Source of the DNA: Dyella japonica DSM 16301
Lineage (GTDB): Bacteria > Pseudomonadota > Gammaproteobacteria > Xanthomonadales > Rhodanobacteraceae
DNA: 64,000 bases
Assembly: GCF_001010355.1 (NCBI RefSeq)
Contig: NZ_JPLA01000009.1
Coordinates: forward strand, 48,114-112,113
Direction of reading: 5' to 3'
Shown here piece after piece: positions 25,055-34,194 of this stretch. The notes under the pieces are model-generated. The model was given only the letters and a program-made list of their open reading frames with translations. It was not told where the DNA came from and did not search any database. Position 1 is the stretch's first letter; the number at the start of each line of letters is the position of its first letter. The position numbers and the translations under genes are program-made.

Positions 25055-26230
25055 ATGGCCATCGCTAAATCCCTGCGTCACTCCCGTCTGTTCCGCCTCG
25101 CACCGTTGGCGCTTGCCGCTGCGTGCCTGGGCGGCACCGCCCTGGCGGCCTCGTCCGTCACCACCGTGCCCGGCATGCCGCCGGTGGTGAACGCCGCCAA
25201 CATGTACAGCGAGGCCGGGCTCAACCACCTGAGCGCCGCCGTGAAGAACGACCCGGCGCGCATCTACGTGCCCAACCTGCGTTCGAACGACGTCTACGTG
25301 ATCGATCCGACCACCTACAAGGTGGTGGACAAGTTCAAGGTGGGCGAGGGCCCGCAGCACGTGGTGCCGTCGTGGGATATGCGCACGCTGTGGGTCACCA
25401 ATAATGCCGAGCGCAAGAAGACCGGCAGCCTCACGCCGATCGACGCGGCCACCGGCAAGCCGGGCATCGCCGTGCCGGTGGATGACCCGTACAACATGTA
25501 CTTCACGCCGGACGGCAAGGAAGCGATCGTCGTTGCCGAAGCGTTTGCGCGCCTGGATTTCCGCGATGCTCACAGCATGAAGGAACACTCCAGCCTCAGC
25601 GCGCCGGACTGCAAGGGCATCAACCACGCCGACTTCGCCATCGACGGCAGCTATGCCATTTTCACCTGCGAGTTCACCGGCAAGCTGGTGAAGATCGACA
25701 TGGTCAACCGCAAGGTGCTCGGTTACCTCGATCTGTCCAAGAAGGGCATGCCGCAGGACATCCGCTCGTCCCCGGACGGCAAGACCTTCTACGTCGCCGA
25801 CATGATGGCCGATGGCGTGTACCTGATCGACGGCGCCAGCTTCAAGCAGATCGGTTTCATCAAGACCGGCGTGGGCACGCATGGCCTGTACCCGAGCCGC
25901 GACGGCACCAAGCTGTATGTCGCCAACCGCGGCTCCAACAAGGTGCACGGTCCGCGCGGCGGCAAGGGCAGCGTGTCGGTGATCGACTTCGCCACGCAGA
26001 AGGTGGTGGCCAACTGGCCGGTCCCCGGCGGCGGCAGCCCGGATATGGGCAACGTGAGCGCCGACGGCAAGACGCTGTGGCTGTCCGGCCGTTTCGATGA
26101 CGAGGTCTACGCGATCGACACCACCACCGGCCAGATGCGCAAGATCAAGGTGGGCCAGGAGCCGCACGGTCTGGCCGTATGGCCGCAGCCGGGTCGCTAC
26201 TCGCTGGGCCACACGGGCATCGTGCGCTGA
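25055..26230 (+). CDS. Exported YVTN/YncE-type beta-propeller protein
   Basis: 391 residues. A signal peptide (to about 32, LGGTALAA) precedes repeated blades of the form 'IYVPNLRSNDVYVIDPTTYKVVDKFKVG', 'VVPSWDMRTLWVTNN', 'TFYVADMMADGVYLIDGASF', 'KLYVANRGSNKVHG' and 'TLWLSGRFDDEVYAIDTTTG'. Seven blades are expected. Such proteins act as binding scaffolds or, in some cases, as partners of oxidoreductases; no catalytic residues are obvious. The promoter is probably shared with the creatininase-like gene. Confidence 0.9.
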   Translation: MAIAKSLRHSRLFRLAPLALAAACLGGTALAASSVTTVPGMPPVVNAANMYSEAGLNHLSAAVKNDPARIYVPNLRSNDVYVIDPTTYKVVDKFKVGEGPQHVVPSWDMRTLWVTNNAERKKTGSLTPIDAATGKPGIAVPVDDPYNMYFTPDGKEAIVVAEAFARLDFRDAHSMKEHSSLSAPDCKGINHADFAIDGSYAIFTCEFTGKLVKIDMVNRKVLGYLDLSKKGMPQDIRSSPDGKTFYVADMMADGVYLIDGASFKQIGFIKTGVGTHGLYPSRDGTKLYVANRGSNKVHGPRGGKGSVSVIDFATQKVVANWPVPGGGSPDMGNVSADGKTLWLSGRFDDEVYAIDTTTGQMRKIKVGQEPHGLAVWPQPGRYSLGHTGIVR

Positions 26231-26500
26231 GCAAGAGCGCACCGGCATCGACGTCCGATCCAGCTGCCGTCGTTCAACGGCAGCTGGAGTCGATGGACCT
26301 CACGGACGTCGATGTCACGTTCCGCGACTATTCCGAGTCGTTGTTGACCGTTCCGGCCTGAAAAAAAGTCAGGTCCATGCAAGCACTTGCGTGAAACACT
26401 GCAAGCTCCCTGTTGTCATCCTGCTGTTATCGCCTTTTCTGAACGCCACTGCTAAATTGTGACGTAGAGCACATTTTGGCATGCGATTCAGGGAGTGGGC

Positions 26501-26632
26501 ATGAAGGGGAAGCAGTGGCTCGAGCGGCTGATGTGCCGTGTGTTCAAGCATCAATGGGCGAGACCGGAACCCGGCCGCCGCGAATGTGAGCGTTGCGGTC
26601 GCGTCGAGGAGCGCAACTGGCGGGTCGGCTGA
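26501..26632 (+). CDS. 43-residue zinc-ribbon-like protein
   Basis: A very small gene with a good ribosome-binding site (GGGAG at 26491-26495) before the ATG. The sequence begins MKGKQWLERLMCRVFKHQW and contains a later CERCGR. Cys12, His17, Cys29 and Cys32 form a C-x4-H ... C-x2-C zinc-binding pattern like the DUF1660-type mini zinc ribbons (CRxFxHxW ... CxRCG). It probably folds around one zinc ion. Function unknown. An extended -10-like TGCTAAATT lies at about 26450-26458. Confidence 0.65.
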   Translation: MKGKQWLERLMCRVFKHQWARPEPGRRECERCGRVEERNWRVG

Positions 26633-26704
26633 GGGAGTCGGTCTGCATCACTGGCAATTGGGGCCAACGTCCCCACATCGGGGCTTCCCGCATGAGGAAG
26701 CCCC

Positions 26705-27697
26705 ATGATTCCGTTCTCCGTCCTCGATCTGGCACCGGTCACCGAAGGCAGCGACACCACCCAGGCCTTTGCCAACACGCTGGATCTGGCCCGCCGCGCC
26801 GAGGCGCTTGGCTATCACCGCTATTGGCTGGCCGAGCACCACAACATGCCTGGCATCGCCAGCGCGGCCACCGCCGTGCTGATCGGGCACGTGGCCGGTG
26901 GGACCTCGAGCATACGGGTGGGCGCCGGCGGCATCATGTTGCCCAATCATGCACCGCTGCAGGTGGCCGAGCAGTTCGGCACGCTGGCGTCGCTGTATCC
27001 GGGGCGCATCGATCTGGGACTGGGGCGTGCACCCGGTACCGACCACGCCACGGCACGGGCGCTGCGCCGCTACTTCGATAGCGCCGAGCAATTCCCGCAG
27101 GACGTGGCCGAACTGCTGGCCTATTTCGAGCCGGCAACACCAAACCAGCCCGTGCGCGCCGTGCCCGGCGCCGGCATCGACGTGCCGGTGTGGCTGCTGG
27201 GCTCCAGCCTGTTCAGTGCCCGCCTGTCGGCCGCGATGGGTCTGCCGTTCGCGTTTGCCTCGCACTTTGCGCCGGACGCGATGGACGAAGCACTGGCCCT
27301 GTATCGCCGCGATTTCCGTCCCTCGGCGCGCCTGGCTGCGCCGTACGCCATGCTCGGCGTCAATATCGTCGCGGCGGAAAGCGACGCACAAGCGAAGCGC
27401 TTGTTCACCACCCAGCAGCAGAGCTTCGTCAATCTGCGTCGCGGCAGGCCCGGCCTGATACCGCCGCCGATCGACAATATCGAAGACTTCTGGACGCCTA
27501 CCGAAAAGTTCGGCGTCGAGCATGCGCTTGCCTGTGCCGTAATCGGCAGCGCCGAGACGGTGAAGCAGGGCATCGAGTCGTTTGTCGAGCGCCATCGTCC
27601 CGACGAACTGATGATCACCGCCAACGTGTTCGATCACGAGGCGCGCTGTCGTTCGTACGCGATCGTGGCTGAGGTACGGCAGCGTCTGTTGGGCTGA
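26705..27697 (+). CDS. LLM-class flavin-dependent oxidoreductase (luciferase-like)
   Basis: 330 residues, beginning [16 protein letters not shown], the usual start of the YhbW-like group of luciferase-like monooxygenases. Family elements are [71 protein letters not shown] and the C-terminal [36 protein letters not shown]. It should use reduced FMN from a separate reductase to oxidise an unknown substrate. GAGGAA precedes the ATG. It is convergent with the HDOD gene. Confidence 0.94.
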   Translation: MIPFSVLDLAPVTEGSDTTQAFANTLDLARRAEALGYHRYWLAEHHNMPGIASAATAVLIGHVAGGTSSIRVGAGGIMLPNHAPLQVAEQFGTLASLYPGRIDLGLGRAPGTDHATARALRRYFDSAEQFPQDVAELLAYFEPATPNQPVRAVPGAGIDVPVWLLGSSLFSARLSAAMGLPFAFASHFAPDAMDEALALYRRDFRPSARLAAPYAMLGVNIVAAESDAQAKRLFTTQQQSFVNLRRGRPGLIPPPIDNIEDFWTPTEKFGVEHALACAVIGSAETVKQGIESFVERHRPDELMITANVFDHEARCRSYAIVAEVRQRLLG

Positions 27698-27702
27698 CGA
27701 AG

Positions 27703-27721
27703 GCGCCGGTCAGGCCGGCGC
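27703..27721. terminator. Short hairpin between convergent genes
   Basis: GCGCCGG / CCGGCGC with a 5-base loop that contains the stop codon of the HDOD gene. No T-run; a weak terminator at best. Confidence 0.4.
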
Positions 27722-28741
27722 AAAGCTCCTGCGCAGATCCTGCTGGCAACGCGCCAGCAGCTGCGGCGGAAAGGCGGCCACCGGGTCTTCGCTGTAACCG
27801 GTCTCGCTGTCGAGCAGGCCTTGTTCGGCGAGGAGCTGGTTCATGGCCAGTCGCTGGGATACGTAGAGCACGCGACTCATCGGCAGCATCAGCGCCGCGT
27901 GGCCGTGCTCGCGATGCTCCACCAGCGCTTCCTGCACGGGCGGCGGCAGATCCCAGTGCTGGCCTGCCTGCACGGTGAGTTCGGCGGCGAGCTGCACGCA
28001 GCCATCGATGAAGGCGGTGGAGCTGGCGGGCAGCTCGGCGTTCTGCAGTTCCTTGTCTAGCATGCGCGCCACCGCGCCCAGGCCGCTATAGCCGACCAGG
28101 GCCACCAGATAGGCTTCGAAAGCGTCGCACTGGCCCTTGCTGAGATACACCGCCGCGTGCGCGCAGCGCTCGGCGTGATCCCACAGACGCTGGCCCACGA
28201 TCTGCCCGTTGGCGCCGGCGCTGGCCATCAGGATGGGCTTCATCACATAGGACGTCACCACGTGGCGCAAGCCGATCTGGCCCAGCAGTACGACGGCGTG
28301 CTGCAGGCTGCCGACCGGATGGGCGGTGCGATAGGTGACGCTGCCGGTGACGCGCATGACTTCGCCCACCAGCACCGGATCGCGTTTGATCAGGTCGGCG
28401 AGCTGGGCGCCGCTGAGCTTGTCGTTCTTCATCGCACGCATCAGCTGCGGCAGCACGGTGGGCATGCGCGGCAGGCTGCGTACGTCGAAGCGGCCGTTCT
28501 CGCACTGGTCCTTCAGGCGCTGGAGAATGGCCTGTTCGCGCGGCTTGTTGGCGCCGTCGCCGGCGTTGACCGGCAGGTTGAGGATGAAACGGAAGAAGCG
28601 CTCGGCCAGTTCGTCGCCCGAAACCAGGCCGTGGGGCAGGGTGGTTTCCACCAGGAGCTCCGGCTCGGGCGCAGCCGGACGCGACGCTGCTGGTTCTGCC
28701 GCGCGCTCACGCCCGAATACCCGCCACCAGTTCCCCATCAT
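27710..28741 (-). CDS. HDOD-domain signalling protein
   Basis: 343 residues. After an Ala/Pro/Glu-rich N-terminus, an HDOD domain spans roughly 85-290: RSLPRMPTVLPQLMRAMKNDKLSGAQLADLIKRDPVLVGEVMRVTGS, then SLQHAVVLLGQIGLRHVV and LWDHAERCAHAAVYL. HDOD domains resemble HD phosphohydrolases but lack the catalytic metal ligands, and they act as regulatory modules, often in cyclic-di-GMP or stress signalling. No second output domain is attached. The role here is unknown. Confidence 0.92.
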   Translation of the reverse strand: MMGNWWRVFGRERAAEPAASRPAAPEPELLVETTLPHGLVSGDELAERFFRFILNLPVNAGDGANKPREQAILQRLKDQCENGRFDVRSLPRMPTVLPQLMRAMKNDKLSGAQLADLIKRDPVLVGEVMRVTGSVTYRTAHPVGSLQHAVVLLGQIGLRHVVTSYVMKPILMASAGANGQIVGQRLWDHAERCAHAAVYLSKGQCDAFEAYLVALVGYSGLGAVARMLDKELQNAELPASSTAFIDGCVQLAAELTVQAGQHWDLPPPVQEALVEHREHGHAALMLPMSRVLYVSQRLAMNQLLAEQGLLDSETGYSEDPVAAFPPQLLARCQQDLRRSFAPA

Positions 28742-28839
28742 CGTGCTGCCAGCTCCCCTGTGTGGCCCCCGCTACGCTGGGTGTATCGGCAGCTGGCGGA
28801 AAAAATGTAGTGCGACTGTGCCGCGCTGCGACGCTCTGC

Positions 28840-30099
28840 TCAGTTATCGGCAGCAGGGGGCAAATGCTTGATCCATGCCGCCGCCCCGAGTCCGGCGCGG
28901 CGGCCGCTGGCGAAGCAGGCGGTGAGCAGGTAGCCGCCGGTAGGCGCCTCCCAGTCGAGCATTTCGCCGGCGCAGAACACGCCGGGCAGGGCGGCGAGCA
29001 TCAGCTGCGGGTCCAGCGCTTCCAGCCGCACGCCACCACCGCTGCTGATGGCTTCTTCGATGGGGCGCGCACGCAGCAGTCGCAGCGGCAGGCGCTTGAT
29101 GGTGCGGGCCAGCGTGTCGATATCGTGGAACTGCTCGCGGTCGAGCACCTCGTGCAGCAGGGCGGCCTTGACGCCGGTAAGCCCCGTGTGGCGTCGCAGG
29201 TGGTCGCTCATGGAGTGCTTGCCGCGCGGCTTGGCCAGATCGGCGCGCAGGCGTTCGAACGTGCGATCGGGCGATAGATCCAGTTCGATAGTGGTCGGGC
29301 CGTGCGCGGCGATGGCGTCGCGGATCAGAGTGGAATAGGCGTAGATCAGGCTGCCTTCGATGCCGCTGGCGGTGATCACGCATTCGCCCTGGCGCGCGTG
29401 TTCGCGGCCATGCTCGTCGCGCAGGTGGATCACCACCGGCTTCAGCGGCGCGCCGGCATGACGGCCAGCGATATGTTCGCTCCAGCCGATGTCGAAGCCG
29501 CAGTTGGACGGCACCAGCGGTGATACGTCGACGCCGCGCTCAAGCAGCGGCGCCTGCCAGGCACCATCTGAACCCAGCTCCGGCCAACTGCCGCCGCCCA
29601 TGGCGAGCACCACTGCATCGGCGCGCACCGCGTGTTCGCCGTCGGGCGTGGCGAAGCGGAGCAAGCCGTCATCCGTCCAGCCCAGCCATCGATGATGCAC
29701 ATGAAAGCGCACGCCATCCTCACGCAGCCGACGTACCCAGCCGCGCAACAGCGGCGCGGCCTTGAGGTCGCTGGGGAACACACGGCCGGACGTGCCAACA
29801 AAGGTTTCCACGCCCAGCTGGCGGGCCCAGGCGCGCAAGTCGTCGGCATCGAAGTCCTGCAGCCATGCGCCCACTTCTTGTGCACGCTGGCCGTAACGCT
29901 GCACGAAATCCGGCTTGGCTTCGCCATGCGTGAGGTTCATGCCGCCCTTGCCGGCGATGAGGAACTTGCGTCCCACCGAACCCTTGGCATCGAACACATC
30001 CACCGCCACGCCCGCTGCATGCGCAGCCTCGGCCGCCATCAGGCCGGCAGGGCCTCCGCCGATGATGGCGAGGCGAACGTGGGTAGGCGTGCTGGACAT
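28840..30099 (-). CDS. NAD(P)/FAD-dependent oxidoreductase, YhiN/HI0933 family
   Basis: 419 residues from the ATG at 30099. The FAD-binding dinucleotide motif is RLAIIGGGPAGLMAAEAA at about 9-26. The family signature GSVGRKFLIAGKGGMNLTHGE follows at about 40-60. The middle shows DAVVLAMGGGSWPELGSDG, and the C-terminal FAD motif is GVFCAGEMLDWEAPTGGYLLTACFASGRRAG. The family is widespread and its reaction is not defined. Repeat copy E lies just upstream of its start. Confidence 0.93.
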   Translation of the reverse strand: MSSTPTHVRLAIIGGGPAGLMAAEAAHAAGVAVDVFDAKGSVGRKFLIAGKGGMNLTHGEAKPDFVQRYGQRAQEVGAWLQDFDADDLRAWARQLGVETFVGTSGRVFPSDLKAAPLLRGWVRRLREDGVRFHVHHRWLGWTDDGLLRFATPDGEHAVRADAVVLAMGGGSWPELGSDGAWQAPLLERGVDVSPLVPSNCGFDIGWSEHIAGRHAGAPLKPVVIHLRDEHGREHARQGECVITASGIEGSLIYAYSTLIRDAIAAHGPTTIELDLSPDRTFERLRADLAKPRGKHSMSDHLRRHTGLTGVKAALLHEVLDREQFHDIDTLARTIKRLPLRLLRARPIEEAISSGGGVRLEALDPQLMLAALPGVFCAGEMLDWEAPTGGYLLTACFASGRRAGLGAAAWIKHLPPAADN

Positions 30100-30152
30100 G
30101 GCGTCGCGGTTGGCGGGTGGCCGGGCATTGTACAGCCACACAAGTTCCACCC

Positions 30153-30229
30153 CTGTGGGAGCGCACCCTGTGCGCGACTGGCCTCGCCTCAGGGCAAGAT
30201 TGAGTCGCGCACTGGGTGCGCTCCCACAA
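30153..30229. repeat. Paired-palindrome repeat, copy E
   Basis: Arms at 30153-30178 and 30204-30229 (CTGTGGGAGCGCAC...), with mismatches including CAGGG to CTGGG in the right arm, and a 25-base spacer. It lies between two same-strand genes: downstream of the slipin stop (30244) and upstream of the flavoprotein start (30099). Confidence 0.93.
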
Positions 30230-30243
30230 AAGACGTCATGCGC

Positions 30244-30993
30244 TTAGCTGTTCGGGCCTAACAACGGCCGCAGCAGATCCAACGGCAACGGAAACACGAT
30301 GGTCGAAGCCTTGCCGCTATTGGACATGTCCGACATGGTCTGCATGTAGCGCAGCTGCAGCGCCTGCGGTTGCTGCGAAAGCATGGCGGCGGCATCGCGC
30401 AGTTTTTCGGCCGCCTGCAATTCACCCTCGGCGTGGATCACCTTGGCGCGGCGTTCGCGCTCCGCCTCCGCCTGGCGGGCGATCGCACGCACCATGGTCT
30501 CGTTGAGATCCACATCCTTGATCTCGACATTGCTGACCTTGATGCCCCAGGGATCGGTGGCTTCGTCGAGCACCTGCTGCAGGCTGTGATTGATCGAGTC
30601 GCGCTGCGAGAGGATGTCGTCCAGCTCGTGCTGGCCAAGCACCGAGCGCAGCCGTGTCTGCGCCAGCTGGCTGGTGGCCTGGAAGAAATCCGCCACCTGC
30701 AGCATCGCCTTGTCCGGTTCCACCACGCGGAAATACACCACCGCGTTGACGCGCACCGAGACGTTGTCGCGGGAGATCACGTCCTGCGGCGGCACATCCA
30801 TCACGGTGACGCGCAGATCCACCCGCATCATGCGCTGGACGATGGGCACCAGGATCACCAGTCCCGGCCCCTTGGTGCCGGTGTAGCGGCCCAGCGTGAG
30901 CACCACGCCACGCTGGTATTCGGGCAGCACCTTGATCGACAGGAACAGCAGGGCCACCACCCAGATCACGATCACGCCGACAAAGCCAAACAT
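30244..30993 (-). CDS. Slipin-type SPFH (stomatin/prohibitin) membrane protein
   Basis: 249 residues from the ATG at 30993. One N-terminal membrane helix ([20 protein letters not shown]) precedes an SPFH domain: [36 protein letters not shown], then [25 protein letters not shown] coiled-coil helix rich in Ala/Glu ([19 protein letters not shown]) follows. It pairs with the NfeD gene immediately upstream (23-base gap), the classic slipin-NfeD operon, thought to act in membrane microdomain organisation and proteolysis. Confidence 0.94.
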   Translation of the reverse strand: MFGFVGVIVIWVVALLFLSIKVLPEYQRGVVLTLGRYTGTKGPGLVILVPIVQRMMRVDLRVTVMDVPPQDVISRDNVSVRVNAVVYFRVVEPDKAMLQVADFFQATSQLAQTRLRSVLGQHELDDILSQRDSINHSLQQVLDEATDPWGIKVSNVEIKDVDLNETMVRAIARQAEAERERRAKVIHAEGELQAAEKLRDAAAMLSQQPQALQLRYMQTMSDMSNSGKASTIVFPLPLDLLRPLLGPNS

Positions 30994-31016
30994 GAGCCTC
31001 TCCTTTGTTGCTGATG

Positions 31017-32414
31017 TCAGGCACGGGTGATGCGCAACAGCAAGCCGTCGCGTCCCACCACGCGGATACGTGAGCCGGCCGGCAGCGGCGCGTCGCCATG
31101 CACGCGCCACTGCTCGCCGCCGATGCGGGCCCAGCCATCGCCGGCCGCGTCGAGCGGCTGGGTCAATTCGCCGATGCTGAGCAACATCCGTTCATCGCCG
31201 TTGAAGGCTCGCGTGTGGCGCGCCCGCGCGACCAGACGCAGCAGCAGCGAGAGCACCACCACGCCCGCCAGCGCCATGCCGGCGATCACGCCCATGTTCA
31301 CCGCATAGCCCGGCACACCGGCATCGAACAGCATGATCGAGCCGATCACGAAGGCGAGCACGCCGCCGATACCGATGGCGCCCACCGAAGGCATCAAGGC
31401 TTCCGCCAGCACCAGGCACACGCCCAGCAGCATCAGCGCAAGTCCGGCGTAGTTCACCGGCAGCAGTTGCAAGGCGTACAAGCCGACCAGCAGGCAGATG
31501 GCTCCGGCCACGCCCGGCAACAACACGCCCGGATGGAAGGCTTCCAGCACCAGTCCGTAGATGCCGGCAAGCAGCAGCAGATAGGCGATGGTGGGGTGGG
31601 TGACCAAGCCCAGCAGATGCGTGCGCCAGTTCGGCGCGTAGTCGCGCAAGGGCAGGCCGGCAAGATGCAGGGTCACATCCTGGTTGTCGACGCGCACACG
31701 GCGACCTTCCAGGCGCGCGAGAAGCGATGAAGCATCGGGCGCCACCAGATCCACCACATGCTTCTGTAGGGCTTCGTCGGCGGTGAGCGTTGCCGCGCCT
31801 TGCACGGCCTTGGTCGCCCAGTCGGCATTACGGCCATTGAGCTGCGCCAGCGATCGGATGAAGGCGATGGCGTCGTTGATCACCTTGTTGGATTCCGCAT
31901 CGGCGCCCGCCGGCGCGGCAGTTTCGGGCGCGGACGCCGCCGGCGCAGGCAGCGGAAGCGTGCCGCCGCCGCCCAGCGACACCGGCGTGGCAGCGCCAAG
32001 ATGCGTGCCAGGCGCCATCGCGGCGATCGGACAGGCGTAGAGGATATAGGTGCCCGCCGATGCGGCGCGTGCACCGCCGGGTGCAACGTAACCAATCACC
32101 GGCAGATGGGAGGCAAGAATGCTGGCGACGATCTGCCTCATCGAATCGGACAGGCCCCCGGGTGTGTCGAGCTGCATCAGCACGGCGGTCGCGCCATCGC
32201 GCGTGGCGTGCTCAAGCGAGGTATCGACATATTCCGCTGCGGCCGGGCCGATCGGGCCGTTGAGCTCGATGCGCGCCACGAAACCGTCGGAACGCGTCAA
32301 GCCACCGGTGGCATCACCGGCAAGCGTGGTTGAGGCCAGCATCGCGGCACATAGCACACTGGCCGCTGTCTTCAGCCATGGTGTCACGCACGGTCTCCCG
32401 TTTGGCGATATCAC
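31017..32414 (-). CDS. NfeD-family membrane serine protease (slipin partner)
   Basis: 465 residues, the long NfeD type. Signal sequence (to about 32), then a ClpP-like serine protease domain: [18 protein letters not shown], with nucleophile Ser119 in [11 protein letters not shown] and Lys177 in ESNKVIND as the probable Ser/Lys pair. Several membrane helices follow (about 285-400) and the C-terminal soluble OB-fold NfeD domain ends at [15 protein letters not shown]. In the archaeal relative the protease cleaves the stomatin C-terminus. It is cotranscribed with the slipin gene. Confidence 0.94.
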   Translation of the reverse strand: MISPNGRPCVTPWLKTAASVLCAAMLASTTLAGDATGGLTRSDGFVARIELNGPIGPAAAEYVDTSLEHATRDGATAVLMQLDTPGGLSDSMRQIVASILASHLPVIGYVAPGGARAASAGTYILYACPIAAMAPGTHLGAATPVSLGGGGTLPLPAPAASAPETAAPAGADAESNKVINDAIAFIRSLAQLNGRNADWATKAVQGAATLTADEALQKHVVDLVAPDASSLLARLEGRRVRVDNQDVTLHLAGLPLRDYAPNWRTHLLGLVTHPTIAYLLLLAGIYGLVLEAFHPGVLLPGVAGAICLLVGLYALQLLPVNYAGLALMLLGVCLVLAEALMPSVGAIGIGGVLAFVIGSIMLFDAGVPGYAVNMGVIAGMALAGVVVLSLLLRLVARARHTRAFNGDERMLLSIGELTQPLDAAGDGWARIGGEQWRVHGDAPLPAGSRIRVVGRDGLLLRITRA

Positions 32415-32476
32415 ACTGCGCCAGCGGGTGTTGTCTCGGTGTGAGGTAAGCGGGAGGTTTTGCTTGGCCCGCTGGG

Positions 32477-32986
32477 TCAGCTAAACGCGGGCTGCCCGTC
32501 CTGGTTCAACAGGCCGTGTTCCACCAGCCACTGGCGCGCATTGGCGGCATCCTCGCCGAACCAGGCCTGGGCCGAGCCGAGGCGGAAGGTGTAGCCCCAT
32601 GCGTTCATGTCGTCCATCAGGCGTTCGCGGCCGACGCCGGGAAGTTCGTCGGCCAGCACGATCTGCAGATAGCAGGTGGCGTCTTCTTCGGCGACCGAGT
32701 CGGTGGCGTCGGTGTGCACTTCGTTGCGGCGTTCGGGCGGCAACACGATCAGGTGACCGGCTTCATGCAGCAGCGAATGCACCGGGGTGTCGTCACGTGC
32801 GTAAACCGTCGTGCCGATGATGCCGGCTTCCTCATCGCCCCAGAAGCTGCCGGGAATGGGCGTGCCGGCATCCACACGCTGCAAGGCGAGTCCGTAACGG
32901 GCAAGCAGCCGCGCAGGCGCCTCGAAGCCGATCTCGGCTAGGCGCATCACGCTGGCTTCGTCAGGAGGAGAGTGGGGAGCTGACAT
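32477..32986 (-). CDS. Hypothetical protein with HEAGH metallopeptidase-like motif
   Basis: 169 residues with no named family that I recognise. The stretch VHSLLHEAGHLIVLPP contains HEAGH, a form of the HExxH zinc motif, and EEDATCYLQIVLAD downstream supplies Glu residues that could be the third ligand, as in ImmA/IrrE-like and other small gluzincins. No signal peptide or membrane helix is seen. It follows the min cluster on the same strand after a 74-base gap containing two hairpins. It may be an inactive or narrow-specificity protease. Confidence 0.75.
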   Translation of the reverse strand: MSAPHSPPDEASVMRLAEIGFEAPARLLARYGLALQRVDAGTPIPGSFWGDEEAGIIGTTVYARDDTPVHSLLHEAGHLIVLPPERRNEVHTDATDSVAEEDATCYLQIVLADELPGVGRERLMDDMNAWGYTFRLGSAQAWFGEDAANARQWLVEHGLLNQDGQPAFS

Positions 32987-33016
32987 GGGGAAAGGGTCGC
33001 CGTGGATCGACGGCGA

Positions 33017-33057
33017 CGCACATCGCGATGTGCGTGGCGCGGCCGTGCCGCGCCACG
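33017..33057. terminator. Two adjoining hairpins downstream of minE
   Basis: A perfect 18-base palindrome (CGCACATCG/CGATGTGCG, 33017-33034) overlaps by two bases a second hairpin with an 11-bp stem (CGTGGCGCGGC / GCCGCGCCACG, 33033-33057, 3-base loop). They lie 3 bases after the minE stop. No T-run follows, so termination is plausible but not assured. Confidence 0.5.
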
Positions 33058-33060
33058 ACC

Positions 33061-33330
33061 TCAGATGGACTTGGCTGGCGTGTTCTCGGGCAGCGCCACG
33101 GAGAGCTCGAGGATCTCGTGTCCGCTGTCGCGCTCGACATTGATGTTGATGGCTTCGAGGTCGACGTGGACGTATTTCTTGATCACTTCGAGCAGCTCGT
33201 TGCGCAGCAACGGCAGGTAGTCGGGGGCGCCACGGGTGGAGCGCTCCTGAGCCACGATGATGCGAAGACGCTCCTTGGCGAGTCCAGCGGTGGGTTCCGG
33301 CTTGCGCTTCAGGAAATCAAGAATACCCAT
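33061..33330 (-). CDS. minE: Cell division topological specificity factor MinE
   Basis: 89 residues, the standard MinE length. The N-terminal membrane-contact segment is MGILDFLKRK. The MinD-binding helix is KERLRIIVAQERS and the C-terminal anti-MinCD domain includes YLPLLRNELLEVIKKYVHVD. MinE stimulates MinD ATPase at the membrane and drives pole-to-pole oscillation of MinCD so that the Z-ring forms at midcell. It follows minD with a 5-base gap. It is the last gene of the cluster. Confidence 0.98.
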   Translation of the reverse strand: MGILDFLKRKPEPTAGLAKERLRIIVAQERSTRGAPDYLPLLRNELLEVIKKYVHVDLEAININVERDSGHEILELSVALPENTPAKSI

Positions 33331-33335
33331 GCCGA

Positions 33336-34151
33336 TCAGCCTCCGAATACGCGCTGGAAGAAGCCCTTCTTCGGCACCTCGAGGAAGCGCAGGGCACGTT
33401 CTTCACCAAGGATGCGGGCAACCGTGTCGCTGTAAGCCTGGCCGGCGAAGGAGTTGTCGTCCAGGATCACCGGCACGCCGGCGTTGGAAGCGGCCAGTAC
33501 GTTTTCCGATTCGGGAATCACGCCCACCACGTTGATGCCGAGGATTTCCTCGACGTCCTTCACGCTGAGCATTTCGCCCACGGCCACGCGGGCCGGGTTG
33601 TAGCGCGTCAGCAGGAGGTGCTGCTTGATCGCGCCGTCGCCGCGTTCGGCACGGCGCGTCTTGCTGGCGAGCAGGCCCAGGATGCGGTCCGAATCGCGCA
33701 CCGAGGACACTTCCGGGTTCACCACCACGACCGCGTGATCGGCGAAATACATCGCCAGGTGCGCACCCTTTTCGATGCCGGCGGGCGAGTCGCAGACGAC
33801 GTAATCGAAGCCTTCCTTGCCCAGGTCTTCGAGCACCTTCTCGACGCCTTCCTGGGTCAGCGCGTCCTTGTCGCGCGTCTGGCTGGCGGCGAGCACGTAA
33901 AGGGTCTCGTAGCGCTTGTCCTTGATCAGCGCCTGCTTGAGCGTGGCTTCGCCGTGCACGACGTTGACGAAGTCGTACACCACGCGCCGCTCGCAGCCCA
34001 TGATGAGGTCGAGGTTGCGCAGGCCGACGTCGAAATCGATCACCGCGACTTTCTTGCCGGCCATGGCGAGGCCCGTGGCAAGCGAGGCACTGGTCGTGGT
34101 TTTGCCCACGCCACCCTTGCCCGAGGTGACAACGATAATCTCAGCAGTCAA
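33336..34151 (-). CDS. minD: Septum site-determining ATPase MinD
   Basis: 271 residues. The deviant Walker A is TSGKGGVGKTTTSASLATGLA (residues 9-29), with the ParA-type signature lysine. Walker B-type VAVIDFDVGLRNLD and DYVVCDSPAGIEKGAH follow. The C-terminus FLEVPKKGFFQRVFGG is the amphipathic membrane-targeting helix. MinD binds the membrane as an ATP dimer, recruits MinC, and is released by MinE. It lies between minC and minE. Confidence 0.98.
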   Translation of the reverse strand: MTAEIIVVTSGKGGVGKTTTSASLATGLAMAGKKVAVIDFDVGLRNLDLIMGCERRVVYDFVNVVHGEATLKQALIKDKRYETLYVLAASQTRDKDALTQEGVEKVLEDLGKEGFDYVVCDSPAGIEKGAHLAMYFADHAVVVVNPEVSSVRDSDRILGLLASKTRRAERGDGAIKQHLLLTRYNPARVAVGEMLSVKDVEEILGINVVGVIPESENVLAASNAGVPVILDDNSFAGQAYSDTVARILGEERALRFLEVPKKGFFQRVFGG

Positions 34152-34194
34152 GGCTCATCTCCGCATGGTTCTTTGTAATTGTCATGACTGATCG

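Noticed and set aside
24176..26248. 690-codon minus-strand frame
   Set aside because: Antisense of the creatininase-like and beta-propeller genes; sequence is His/Arg/Ala-rich without motifs.
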